DNA of 64,000 nucleotides, from the NCBI GenBank assembly GCA_947303395.1, contig CAMYYD010000012.1:1-64000 (forward strand), given 5' to 3'. Positions 40,083 to 48,818 of this stretch are shown piece by piece. A model generated the notes under the pieces. That model worked only from the letters and a program-made list of their open reading frames with translations, did not search any database and was not told the origin of the DNA. The position numbers and the translations under genes are program-made. The stretch comes from an uncultured Bacteroidales bacterium. Lineage in GTDB: Bacteria > Bacteroidota > Bacteroidia > Bacteroidales > F082. Position 1 is the stretch's first letter. Every line of letters begins with the position of its first letter.

Positions 40083-41207
40083 ATGTTAAGTAATTCGCAA
40101 TATTTATTATTCTTTTCGATAAACTTGGTTTATGTTGTCGTCTGCCTGTACGGATGGCTGTTAAAGACTTTTTACGTACCTGAGGCGTATAAGCATATCT
40201 TCGGCGAGCTCCACCCTGCCCGTTTTACACTTGCCAACATGTTTATGATGCAGGTTTTGGAGTTTCCTTTCATCTTCATGATAGGTCGTCCCGAAGTGCT
40301 TTTCTACATAAACGGCTCATCACTCATGTTCCTCACCGCATATCTGGTGGTTCTCATCAAAGGCTATTTCTTCCTGGATTTTTACAAGCCGCTTCGACTT
40401 TTATATTTCCTGCATCCAGTGATGTTAGTATGGGTTGTATTACTACTGCCTGTATTGGGAGTATTGGAATTCACGCCTTTATACAAAATGATTATGACCA
40501 TCGTGGTACTAATGATAGCTTTGGCATACATTTTACGGCTTGACAGATGCAGGTTGAAATTAGTCAACCAGATACGTGAAATTGACGAGGATGAATTCTC
40601 CAGCGAAGAAGACTTCCCTGTAAAACTCGCGAGGAGAATGAAATGGTTACCATTGATTGTCATCATGGTTCTCGTAGTGGCATTCATTTTAGACAGTTAT
40701 TATATGAAGATGGTGCGCGACATTTTTCTTATTGTGATAAATGTCTGGTTCGCAATCTACACTTTGAATCCACACAGGAACACCAAGAAACTGCCGCAGG
40801 AGTTGAAGAAAAAAGAAAACGTTGAAGAGGCTGCCGCATCGGTCAAATACAGACTTTCCGAGAAATATTGCCAAGATACGGAAAAGAAGCTTGTCGATAT
40901 CCTAAAAGAGAAGAAACTATATCTCGAAGAGCATCTTACAATGAATGATCTCACCGATGTGATGCATACCAATAAAAATTACCTCAGTGAAGTCATCGCG
41001 AGAAGCGTTTACCAGTCGTTTTACCAGCTTGTAAACACAATGCGAATAGAGCATGCATGTGAATTGCTGCGCAACGACCCTAAGGCTAAACTTGAACAAG
41101 TAGCAATGGCTTCAGGATTTTCATCGGGAAGTAGTTTTTCGCAAGTATTCAAGCGTTTAAAAGATATTTCACCTAAGGAATATATCAGCCAAATACACGC
41201 AGAATAA
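40083..41207 (+). CDS. Membrane-anchored AraC-family regulator
   Basis: A 374-aa transcription factor with about six to seven hydrophobic helices in the N-terminal two thirds (e.g. YLLFFSINLVYVVVCLYGWL and LIVIMVLVVAFILDSYY) and an AraC DNA-binding domain at the C-terminus: MNDLTDVMHTNKNYLSEVIA (first HTH), VNTMRIEHACELLRNDPKAK and QVAMASGFSSGSSFSQVFKR (second HTH with the AxxxGFxSxSxFxxxFK signature). Such proteins in Bacteroidota sense signals through the membrane part. The start may be GTG at 40080. A tandem repeat array begins within its last codons and precedes the next gene, a likely target. Confidence 0.88.
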   Translation: MLSNSQYLLFFSINLVYVVVCLYGWLLKTFYVPEAYKHIFGELHPARFTLANMFMMQVLEFPFIFMIGRPEVLFYINGSSLMFLTAYLVVLIKGYFFLDFYKPLRLLYFLHPVMLVWVVLLLPVLGVLEFTPLYKMIMTIVVLMIALAYILRLDRCRLKLVNQIREIDEDEFSSEEDFPVKLARRMKWLPLIVIMVLVVAFILDSYYMKMVRDIFLIVINVWFAIYTLNPHRNTKKLPQELKKKENVEEAAASVKYRLSEKYCQDTEKKLVDILKEKKLYLEEHLTMNDLTDVMHTNKNYLSEVIARSVYQSFYQLVNTMRIEHACELLRNDPKAKLEQVAMASGFSSGSSFSQVFKRLKDISPKEYISQIHAE

Positions 41208-41316
41208 AATTTTTACACCGAGACTAAAATTTTTACACGGAAAATAAAATTCCGTACTTCCACACTAAAGCGATTTACACGCAGAATAAAACGTTTTACA
41301 CGCAGAATAAAACGTT
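41194..41316 (+). repeat. Tandem array of ~20-21 bp repeats
   Basis: Units of TACACGCAGAATAAAAcgtt type start at 41194, 41214, 41234, 41255 (degenerate), 41276 and 41297, with periods of 20, 20, 21, 21, 21 bp, close to two helical turns. The first unit contains the stop of the AraC-type regulator; the last ends 17 bp before the -7 box of the next gene. Direct repeats of this size in front of a promoter resemble AraC-family binding sites. Confidence 0.75.
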
Positions 41317-41332
41317 TCTCGTGCGCTTGATA

Positions 41333-41340
41333 TATTTTTG
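41333..41340 (+). promoter_or_regulatory. -7 box before the T9SS-exported protein
   Basis: TATTTTTG, 17 bp before the ATG at 41358, directly after the repeat array. Confidence 0.55.
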
Positions 41341-41357
41341 CAGCCGTAAATGACGAT

Positions 41358-43664
41358 ATGAAAAACGCATTCTCAAACGGCACAAAAATGAATTTAACAA
41401 CCAACCTGGTTGCGAGGAAATTTATGTTTACGCTCCTCGCAATACTAATGACCACCCTGTCATGGGCACAGCAGCTTTCAGGAGAAGGTACGGAGGATAA
41501 TCCATACCTTATTAATAATGCTGATGATTGGAAAACATTCACCAACAACGTCAACAAATCTGTTAATAATACTGCTTACTACCTCCTCAAAGCCGACCTC
41601 TACCTCGGAACAGAAGTAGAACCTATCACCACTGTGGTAGGCCATCAAAGAAACAGACAATTTAAAGGCACTTTCGACGGCGGATTCCACACTATCCACT
41701 TGATTATGAACCGCACGAATGACTTCGCGGGTCTTTTCGGTACAACCGACAATGCAACAATCAAGAATATTACAGTCGACGGCACCATTACCACAGATCA
41801 TAAATTTGCCGGAGGAATTGTCGGTTATTCCAACAACACCAGCAATAACACCACACGACTCATTAACTGCATTAGCAGAGTGCATATAATTTGCGATAGT
41901 ATTCGTGAATATATAGATTACAACGGAAATGTTCAACCAACAGGTACTAAACCATACGACTGTACTCATGGCGGATTGGTCGGACAAAACGAGTCTGGAA
42001 TTATTAGTTTTGAAAACTGCATCTTCGAAGGCAGCATCACCGACTCCAAAGAAGAGAAGACAGCTAACAAATGCACAGGATTCATCGGATGGGTTAACAA
42101 CACTGTTTATTACACCAACTGCACAATGGCTGGAACCATTGACGTCAAGGCAAACGACAATAGTCTGAAAGACAGCATGGCTAATTTCCACAGAAAGGCA
42201 GCTTCAGCAAAAGTCTATTTCAATGGTCCGTCATATTATATCTCTGACTACACATACCCTGGTTTGGCTACACAAGGCACTCAGGCTCCTACAACAGAAC
42301 CTGATAATGCCATTTCAAAAAAATACATTGTTGGCAAAACCACATATTATGTACCAAGCGCAGAAATCTATGGCGACGAGGTTAGCTATTACGGCAGAGA
42401 TCTTGTTGAGAGCAAAGATTTCAGACTTACAAAGCAACATACTGAAGATCAATATATAATCACTTTCCAAGGATTAGACAGATATGCTGGAACCTATCAA
42501 GAAGTATACAATAAGATTGATGTGAACATCACACCTTGGGACGCTGAGAAACAGACAGGTTGGTATGCTCTCTCATCACCTAACCAGGATATAGCGTTCA
42601 GTGAAGTTGAGAATTTGACAAGTGCAACACACAACATATACCGTTACGACGAAAAGAACCGCATTTGGCAGGAATATAGAAACACGGCCAATATTTACAG
42701 TGCCTTTGAGAATGGACGCGGCTATATTTATCGTACATTAGACAACGGCGGAACGATTACGTTTAACGGTACCCCTAATCGTGGCGATGTCAGCTACACA
42801 TTGTCATCGACATATAAAACAGATAATTGTACAGGATTCAATCTCATCGGCAACCCTTACACACACAGTATTTATAAAGGTGTCGCAATTCCAGACGATT
42901 ATCTTTCAGATGGTTACTGTCTTTTAAACACTGACGGAACATGGCTCTACAAGTCAGATGCTGACGCTATCCCGGCAACAACAGCAATCTTGGTTCAGGC
43001 ACAGAACATCAGATCAGCCCAAACCATCACGATGAAAGACACAAAGGCAGCTCCTACTGCAAAAAGAGCCAACAACGATAACATCTGGTTCACAGTGAAG
43101 AACGGACAGTACAATGATGTTGCTTGCATCGAGTTTAAGGAAGGTGACGGCTTCAACAAGATGGCACATTACAATGAAGACGCCCCTATGCTTTACGTCA
43201 GCTACAACGGTCAGGAATACGCTGCGGCCAACGTGAGCGACGACACAAAGGTCATCGACCTATGCTTCAAGACAAAAGAAACGAGCAGATATACACTTAG
43301 CTTCAAAGCTAATGGCATGTTTGATTATCTTCACTTAATCGACAGAATTACTGGCGAGGACGTGGATATGCTTATCGACGACGAGTATTCATTCATCGGC
43401 ACAAGCACTGACAACGCCGACCGTTTCATCTTGAAGTTCAGCTACAACACTGGCCACGATGATGTTGATGAGGTTTTTGCCTACCAAAACGGTAGCGACC
43501 TCATCGTAAACGGTGAAGGCGAGCTTCAGGTGTTCGACGTGACTGGACGCATGATGATGAACGCGAGCGTCAATGGAGACCAGCGCATTAACCTCAAGCA
43601 AGGCGTTTACATTTTGAGATTGCTTGGCAATGACGTTAAGACGCAAAAAATAGTCGTTAGATAA
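41358..43664 (+). CDS. T9SS-exported repeat protein with sorting domain
   Basis: A 768-aa secreted protein. The signal peptide lies at MNLTTNLVARKFMFTLLAIL to SWAQ; if the ATG at 41391 is used, 11 residues are lost. The N-terminal part has GLUG-like units (FAGLFGTTDNATI, FAGGIVGYSNN, HGGLVGQNES) typical of adhesin-like beta-helices. The C-terminal ~75 residues are a type A T9SS sorting domain with LQVFDVTGRMMMNASV and INLKQGVYILRLLGN, ending in KTQKIVVR. It should be exported by the type IX system and attached to the surface or released. It is preceded by the repeat array and promoter. Confidence 0.85.
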   Translation: MKNAFSNGTKMNLTTNLVARKFMFTLLAILMTTLSWAQQLSGEGTEDNPYLINNADDWKTFTNNVNKSVNNTAYYLLKADLYLGTEVEPITTVVGHQRNRQFKGTFDGGFHTIHLIMNRTNDFAGLFGTTDNATIKNITVDGTITTDHKFAGGIVGYSNNTSNNTTRLINCISRVHIICDSIREYIDYNGNVQPTGTKPYDCTHGGLVGQNESGIISFENCIFEGSITDSKEEKTANKCTGFIGWVNNTVYYTNCTMAGTIDVKANDNSLKDSMANFHRKAASAKVYFNGPSYYISDYTYPGLATQGTQAPTTEPDNAISKKYIVGKTTYYVPSAEIYGDEVSYYGRDLVESKDFRLTKQHTEDQYIITFQGLDRYAGTYQEVYNKIDVNITPWDAEKQTGWYALSSPNQDIAFSEVENLTSATHNIYRYDEKNRIWQEYRNTANIYSAFENGRGYIYRTLDNGGTITFNGTPNRGDVSYTLSSTYKTDNCTGFNLIGNPYTHSIYKGVAIPDDYLSDGYCLLNTDGTWLYKSDADAIPATTAILVQAQNIRSAQTITMKDTKAAPTAKRANNDNIWFTVKNGQYNDVACIEFKEGDGFNKMAHYNEDAPMLYVSYNGQEYAAANVSDDTKVIDLCFKTKETSRYTLSFKANGMFDYLHLIDRITGEDVDMLIDDEYSFIGTSTDNADRFILKFSYNTGHDDVDEVFAYQNGSDLIVNGEGELQVFDVTGRMMMNASVNGDQRINLKQGVYILRLLGNDVKTQKIVVR

Positions 43665-43690
43665 ACAATAAAAGATAAAAGGAAGAAAAA

Positions 43691-43948
43691 ATGAAAAAGC
43701 TAATTTTAACCATTTCAATTATATTTACACTAAATCTTTGTGCTAACGCTCAATGCGACGGCTTCTTCGGCGGTTGGAGCGACGGTTATAGCGATAGATC
43801 ATCTGGGGGGATATCTAATCCGGGTATTGCGACGCCTAAAACCCTAATCGGTAGCACAGAAAACGCTGATGCTCCTCTTGGCAGCGGATTGATAGTACTC
43901 TCCGTACTTGGCGTCTGTTATTCTATTGTAAAAAATAGAAAAGATTAG
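43691..43948 (+). CDS. Small exported protein with C-terminal PLGSG membrane tail
   Basis: An 85-aa protein: signal peptide to NLCANA, a short Gly/Ser/Asp-rich middle with DGFFGGWSDGYSDR, then APLGSGLIVLSVLGVCYS and a basic end KNRKD. The signal peptide plus motif, single helix and basic end looks like a tripartite sorting tail (as in sortase/exosortase-type substrates), though I do not know a named class for it. It is 26 bp after the T9SS protein and likely co-transcribed. Function unknown. Confidence 0.6.
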   Translation: MKKLILTISIIFTLNLCANAQCDGFFGGWSDGYSDRSSGGISNPGIATPKTLIGSTENADAPLGSGLIVLSVLGVCYSIVKNRKD

Positions 43949-43970
43949 TTAATCAGTTATATGTTAAGTT

Positions 43971-43998
43971 GTAGGGACGCGCTTCGGTGCGTCCCTAC
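43971..43998 (+). terminator. Palindromic hairpin after the small exported gene
   Basis: GTAGGGACGC-GCTTCGGT-GCGTCCCTAC followed by GTTTTTT. A member of the dispersed GTAGGGACG family that here can act as a terminator. Confidence 0.6.
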
Positions 43999-44015
43999 GT
44001 TTTTTATACAATTTT

Positions 44016-44047
44016 CTTGCATAATTAAAAATTTCATCATAACTTTG
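44016..44047 (+). promoter_or_regulatory. Promoter of the EF-G gene
   Basis: CTTG (-33) at 44016-44019, 20 bp, TAACTTTG (-7) at 44040-44047; the ATG is at 44076. Confidence 0.55.
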
Positions 44048-44075
44048 CCTTTTCATTTCAGTCAATATATATTTT

Positions 44076-46139
44076 ATGAGTCAGAACATATCTAAATTAA
44101 GGAATATCGGTATCGCCGCACATATCGACGCAGGCAAAACCACAGTTTCGGAACGTATATTGTTTTTCACCGGTGTGAACCGTAAACTCGGTGAGACGCA
44201 CGACGGACAAGCCACAATGGACTTCATGAAACAAGAACAGGAACGTGGTATCACCATCGCTTCAGCAGCTATCACGGCACATTGGAACGACTATCAGATA
44301 AATTTAATCGACACCCCCGGTCACGTCGACTTCACCGTTGAAGTGGAACGTTCGTTGCGCGTTATCGACGGCATGGTGGCGGTGTTTTGCGCTGTTGGAG
44401 GCGTACAGCCGCAAAGTGAGACGGTTTGGAACCAAGCCGACAAATACCGCGTGCCAAGAATCGCGTTCGTCAATAAAATGGACCGCACAGGAGCCGATTT
44501 CAACGAGGTGGTGAGCCAGATGAACAAATACCTTGGCGCCAACGCTGTGCCTCTGCATCTTCCGATAGGCGTGGAAAACGACTTCGAAGGCATGGTTGAC
44601 CTCGTCAATATGAATTCAGTGCTTTTCAAGGACAAGGAACGCATCGTCGGTCCTATTCCAGAGCATATGATGGAACAAGCTTTGGCGGCACGTCAGAACC
44701 TCATTGAGCACGTTGCCGACTTTGACGACGATATCGCTGAACTGTATCTCGCCGAAGAAGAGATTCCGTTAGACAAATTGAAAGAAGCCATCCGCAAAGC
44801 AACTATCAAACTTATGATGGTTCCTGTTTTGTGCGGCTCGGCATATAAAAACAAAGGAATTCAGCTGCTTCTCGACGCTATTGTCGACTATCTCCCATCA
44901 CCAAAGGACCTCGGCGCCATTATCGCCCACGATCCTTACGACGAGGAGAAGACATGCCAGAGAAACCCTGTCGAGAGTGAGCCGTTGTCGGCATTGGCAT
45001 TCAAGCTCATCAACGATCCGTATGTCGGCCAGCAGACGTTTATCCGTGTGTTCAGCGGCAAGCTCACCAACGGAATGAGCGTGTATAACACCAACAAAGG
45101 CAAGAGCGAACGCATCGGACGAATCTTCCGCATCAAGGCGAAGGAACGCGAGGAGATTCAGGAAGCCTCAGCAGGCGAAATCGTAGCACTCGTGGGCATG
45201 AAGATAACACGTACAGGCGACACTTTATGTGACGAAAACGCTCCGTTGCTGCTTGAAAACATCCATATCCCGCCAGCGGTCATAGAGATGAAAGTCAACC
45301 TCGAAGACAAGAAAAACCGCAACAAACTCGGCGAAGCATTGGCAAAACTCTGCAACGAAGACCCTTCATTCCGCGCACATTTCGACGAGGAGACCGAAGA
45401 GACTATCATCGCCGGCATGGGTGAGCTGCACTTGGAAATCATCGTAGACAGATTGAAAGACGAGTTTAAAGTCCCGGTGACAGTCGGTGCACCTTCTGTA
45501 TCATTCAGAGAGACAATCACTTCGCAGTTCGAGTGCAACTACCGCTTCGTGAAACAGACAGGCGGCAAGGGACAGTTTGCACACACCGTCATACGCTTCG
45601 AGCCTAACCCAGGCAAAGGATTCGAGTTCGTCGACATCACCAAGGGCGGCGTGATTCCGAAAGAGTTCATCCCTTCAGTGGAAAAAGGTCTGCAGGCTGC
45701 AATGAACAAAGGCCCATTTGCAGGATATCCTGTCGTGGACGTGAAATGCGTGCTCGTTGACGGTAGCTCCCACCCTGTCGACTCATCCGACATGGCGTTC
45801 CAGCTCTGTGCTCAGATGTGCTTCAAACAGGCATTCATGAAAGCTAATCCAGTGCTTCTCGAGCCACAGATGAAGGTCGAAGTCAACACTCCTGACGACT
45901 ACATCGGCAATGTTACCGGCGATCTCAACAAACGCCGTGGACGTATCGAGGCGATGCGCCGTTTCCGCAAAGGCTCGCAGAAACTCGACGCTTTCGTGCC
46001 GTTGATGGAGATGTTCGGCTACGCAACCGCTTTGAGAAACATCACATCTGGTCGCGCAAACTACTCGATGGAGTTCAACAACTACACTCCGATGCCAAAA
46101 GACAAGCAGGAGGAAATCGTCAAAGAACGCAATAAATGA
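44076..46139 (+). CDS. fusA: Elongation factor G (paralogue-like)
   Basis: A 687-aa translational GTPase that moves tRNA and mRNA on the ribosome. All G motifs are present: [33 protein letters not shown]. Domain IV and V are complete ([50 protein letters not shown]). The N-terminus ([20 protein letters not shown] with [17 protein letters not shown]) differs from the usual Bacteroidota fusA and recalls spd/mitochondrial-type EF-G1, so this may be a second EF-G. No ribosomal genes (rpsL, rpsG, tuf) are nearby, which supports that. Its end overlaps the NhaC gene by 4 bp. Confidence 0.85.
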   Translation: MSQNISKLRNIGIAAHIDAGKTTVSERILFFTGVNRKLGETHDGQATMDFMKQEQERGITIASAAITAHWNDYQINLIDTPGHVDFTVEVERSLRVIDGMVAVFCAVGGVQPQSETVWNQADKYRVPRIAFVNKMDRTGADFNEVVSQMNKYLGANAVPLHLPIGVENDFEGMVDLVNMNSVLFKDKERIVGPIPEHMMEQALAARQNLIEHVADFDDDIAELYLAEEEIPLDKLKEAIRKATIKLMMVPVLCGSAYKNKGIQLLLDAIVDYLPSPKDLGAIIAHDPYDEEKTCQRNPVESEPLSALAFKLINDPYVGQQTFIRVFSGKLTNGMSVYNTNKGKSERIGRIFRIKAKEREEIQEASAGEIVALVGMKITRTGDTLCDENAPLLLENIHIPPAVIEMKVNLEDKKNRNKLGEALAKLCNEDPSFRAHFDEETEETIIAGMGELHLEIIVDRLKDEFKVPVTVGAPSVSFRETITSQFECNYRFVKQTGGKGQFAHTVIRFEPNPGKGFEFVDITKGGVIPKEFIPSVEKGLQAAMNKGPFAGYPVVDVKCVLVDGSSHPVDSSDMAFQLCAQMCFKQAFMKANPVLLEPQMKVEVNTPDDYIGNVTGDLNKRRGRIEAMRRFRKGSQKLDAFVPLMEMFGYATALRNITSGRANYSMEFNNYTPMPKDKQEEIVKERNK

Positions 46140-47794
46140 CCAAAAAATACAGAATAGTCGTCATTTTAGCAGCCATAATAATATGCTTCGTCGTATTATA
46201 TCTGGCAGGACCATTCCATGAGCCGATGCCGCTGTGGCTATCGGTGTTGCCACCTGTCATTGCCATCGCTATGGCGTTGATATTCAAAGAGGTGATATCG
46301 GCACTGTTTATTGGCGTGCTATCCGGCACCTTCCTCATGGCGTTGTTTACCGGACAAGAACCAGGAGCGGCATTTGGAAGCGGACTTTTAAGAGTTGTCG
46401 ACACCTATATCACAGGCTCAATCTTCGATTCCGACCACGTTACAATCATCGTTTTTACGCTGATGATTGGCGGAATGGTCAAGATTATCTCGGCAAATGG
46501 AGGCATGCAAGGCATAGTTAATTGGCTTCTGCGACGCGCCAAAGGACCACGTTCCGGACAGCTCATGACGTTTTTCATGGACCTCTGCATATTCTTCGAC
46601 GACTATTCAAACACCTTGATGGTTGGAAACACCATGCGGCCTGTCGCCGACAAGCTGAAAGTGTCGCGCGAGAAGCTCGCTTACATCGTCGATTCAACGT
46701 CAGCACCAGTGGTTGCTATAGCTTTCGTCACCACATGGATCGGCGCGGAGCTGAGTTACATTCAGGAAGGAATCAACGTTATCGGCATCGACGCATCGGC
46801 ATATTCAGTGTTCTTCCATTCATTGAAATACAGCTTCTACCCTCTCCTAACGCTCGCTTTCGTCCTGATGATAATCTACAGCGGTCGCGACTTCGGTCCG
46901 ATGTTGAAAGCTGAAAAAGAAGCACGTGTAAAAGAAGATTCATGTTCGGAAAGCTCAGAAAACTCTAATAAATCCGCACATGGCATCGATGCATTGGTTC
47001 CATTGTTAACTCTTATTTTCGGAACAATCATCGGACTTTTCGTCACAGGTTACGACGCATCAGTTTGGCAAGACGCAAGCCTCGACACATTCTCGAAACT
47101 GTCAGCAACCATTGGCAATGCCAACTCATACCTCGCATTACTTTGGTCGTCGCTCATCTCATTGCTTTCTGCAATAATAATGACTTTACTCCGTGGCTCG
47201 CTCGAGTTCGGCAAAATCATGGAAGAGATGATTGACGGCTTCAAGCTGATGTTCAACGCCGTTTTGATTCTCACGATGGCGTGGTCTATCGCATTGGTTA
47301 CCAAAGACATGCACACTGCAGAATTCGTCTCGGATATACTTTTGAAACTGTCACTGTCGCCGTTCATCGTCCCAGCTTTGACATTCATTTTAGCCGCTTT
47401 GATAGGCTTCTCGACAGGCACATCATGGGGCACGATGGCGATTCTTTATCCTTTAATTTTGCCAGCTTCATGGATGCTTAGTCAGGATCAGGGATTGAGC
47501 GTAACAAGCACTATGCCGTTGTTTTACAACGTTGTAGCCTCGGTGATGGCCGGTGCCGTGATGGGAGACCACTGCTCGCCTATTTCCGACACCACTATCA
47601 TGAGCTCGATGGCGTCGGGATGCAACCACCTGCAGCATGTGAAAACACAGATGCCTTATGCGCTCACAGTCGGCACAGTAGCATTGTTGATTGGAGTTCT
47701 GCCGACAGCTTTAGGACTGCCAGCGTGGGTGGCGTTTGCCTTAGCCATTGCAACATTAGCGGTTATTGTGAGGTTTGTTGGAAAGAAAGATTAA
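46136..47794 (+). CDS. NhaC-family Na+/H+ antiporter
   Basis: A 552-aa inner-membrane transporter of the NhaC family with about 12 hydrophobic segments, exchanging sodium for protons or a related solute. Signatures: [57 protein letters not shown] and [18 protein letters not shown]. The ATG overlaps the end of the EF-G gene (ATGA), so the two are translated together, which is unusual. The stop overlaps that of the threonine aldolase gene by 4 bp on the other strand. Confidence 0.9.
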   Translation: MTKKYRIVVILAAIIICFVVLYLAGPFHEPMPLWLSVLPPVIAIAMALIFKEVISALFIGVLSGTFLMALFTGQEPGAAFGSGLLRVVDTYITGSIFDSDHVTIIVFTLMIGGMVKIISANGGMQGIVNWLLRRAKGPRSGQLMTFFMDLCIFFDDYSNTLMVGNTMRPVADKLKVSREKLAYIVDSTSAPVVAIAFVTTWIGAELSYIQEGINVIGIDASAYSVFFHSLKYSFYPLLTLAFVLMIIYSGRDFGPMLKAEKEARVKEDSCSESSENSNKSAHGIDALVPLLTLIFGTIIGLFVTGYDASVWQDASLDTFSKLSATIGNANSYLALLWSSLISLLSAIIMTLLRGSLEFGKIMEEMIDGFKLMFNAVLILTMAWSIALVTKDMHTAEFVSDILLKLSLSPFIVPALTFILAALIGFSTGTSWGTMAILYPLILPASWMLSQDQGLSVTSTMPLFYNVVASVMAGAVMGDHCSPISDTTIMSSMASGCNHLQHVKTQMPYALTVGTVALLIGVLPTALGLPAWVAFALAIATLAVIVRFVGKKD

Positions 47795-48813
47795 ACAAGC
47801 TTTTTCAGCGCCTCCACAAAGTTATTTATGTCGTCTTCAGTTGTGTCGAACGAGCACATCCATCTTACCACGTCTTTATCGAGGTCCCAGTCGTAGAAGA
47901 AATATTGCTTCTGCAATTCTGTCCAGACTTTACGAGGCAGTTGCACGAAAACGCCGTTAACTTGTACAGGATAAACGACTTTCACCTGCGGAATGTCTTT
48001 CACCTTATTGTATAAGAGCTGCGCCATACGGTTTGAATGCTCAGCGTTTCTGCGCCAAAGCTCGTCTTTGAAATATGCCTCAAACTGCACAGCAAGGAAA
48101 CGCATCTTCGAGCAGAGCTGAAGACCTTGTTTGCGGCGGTATTTGTAATCCTTCGCCAATTCAGGATTCAGAAACACCACCGACTCCCCTATCATCAGAC
48201 CGTTTTTGGTGCCGCCGAACGAAACGACATCGACTCCAGCGTCGGTTGTCATCTCTTTGAAGGTGCAATTCAAAGCCACTGCCGCATTTGCGAGACGAGC
48301 GCCATCCATGTGAAGGTACATGTCATACTCATGCGCCAGCTTCGCCAATTCCTTGATTTCATTGATGGTGTAAAGCGTTCCAAGCTCCGTCGATTGTGTT
48401 ATCGTGATTGCTTTCGGCTGCGAATGATGCTCAAAACCGAAACCATGCATGCGAGTCATCACCAAATCTGGTGTGAGCTTGCCATCGGGAGTGTCGACGG
48501 TAAGAAGACGGCATCCGACGATACGTTGCGGCGCACCGCATTCATCCACGTTGACATGCGCCGTTTCCGCACATATCACCGCTTCATGAGAGCGCACCAT
48601 CGCATCGATAGCCATAGTGTTGGCACCAGTGCCATTAAACACAAACGACACAACAGCCTGCTCACCAAACTGTTGCTTGAACAATTTTTCAACTCTGGCG
48701 CAATATTCATCGTCGCCGTATGCCAAAGCATGGTCAACATTAGCTTCAGCAATCGCCTTCAAAACCTCTGGACTTATGCCAGAATGGTTGTCACTTCCGA
48801 ATCCTCTTTTCAT
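47791..48813 (-). CDS. ltaE: Low-specificity L-threonine aldolase
   Basis: A 340-aa PLP enzyme that splits L-threonine or allo-threonine to glycine and acetaldehyde. Start region FGSDNHSGISPEVLKAI, VFNGTGANTMAIDAM, ETAHVNVDECGAPQ, HMDGARLANAAVALN and the PLP-binding lysine in SFGGTKNGLMIGESV. Length is normal. It is 5 bp downstream of the last gene of the Hdr-like operon (48819) and so may be read from it. Confidence 0.92.
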   Translation of the reverse strand: MKRGFGSDNHSGISPEVLKAIAEANVDHALAYGDDEYCARVEKLFKQQFGEQAVVSFVFNGTGANTMAIDAMVRSHEAVICAETAHVNVDECGAPQRIVGCRLLTVDTPDGKLTPDLVMTRMHGFGFEHHSQPKAITITQSTELGTLYTINEIKELAKLAHEYDMYLHMDGARLANAAVALNCTFKEMTTDAGVDVVSFGGTKNGLMIGESVVFLNPELAKDYKYRRKQGLQLCSKMRFLAVQFEAYFKDELWRRNAEHSNRMAQLLYNKVKDIPQVKVVYPVQVNGVFVQLPRKVWTELQKQYFFYDWDLDKDVVRWMCSFDTTEDDINNFVEALKKLV

Positions 48814-48818
48814 AATTA

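Noticed and set aside
41194-41316. Possible CRISPR array
   Set aside because: The repeats follow each other without unique spacers and no cas gene is near.
41213-41557. Minus-strand frame with repeating FILRV residues
   Set aside because: It is the translation of the tandem repeat array and of antisense sequence of the T9SS gene; no start signal.
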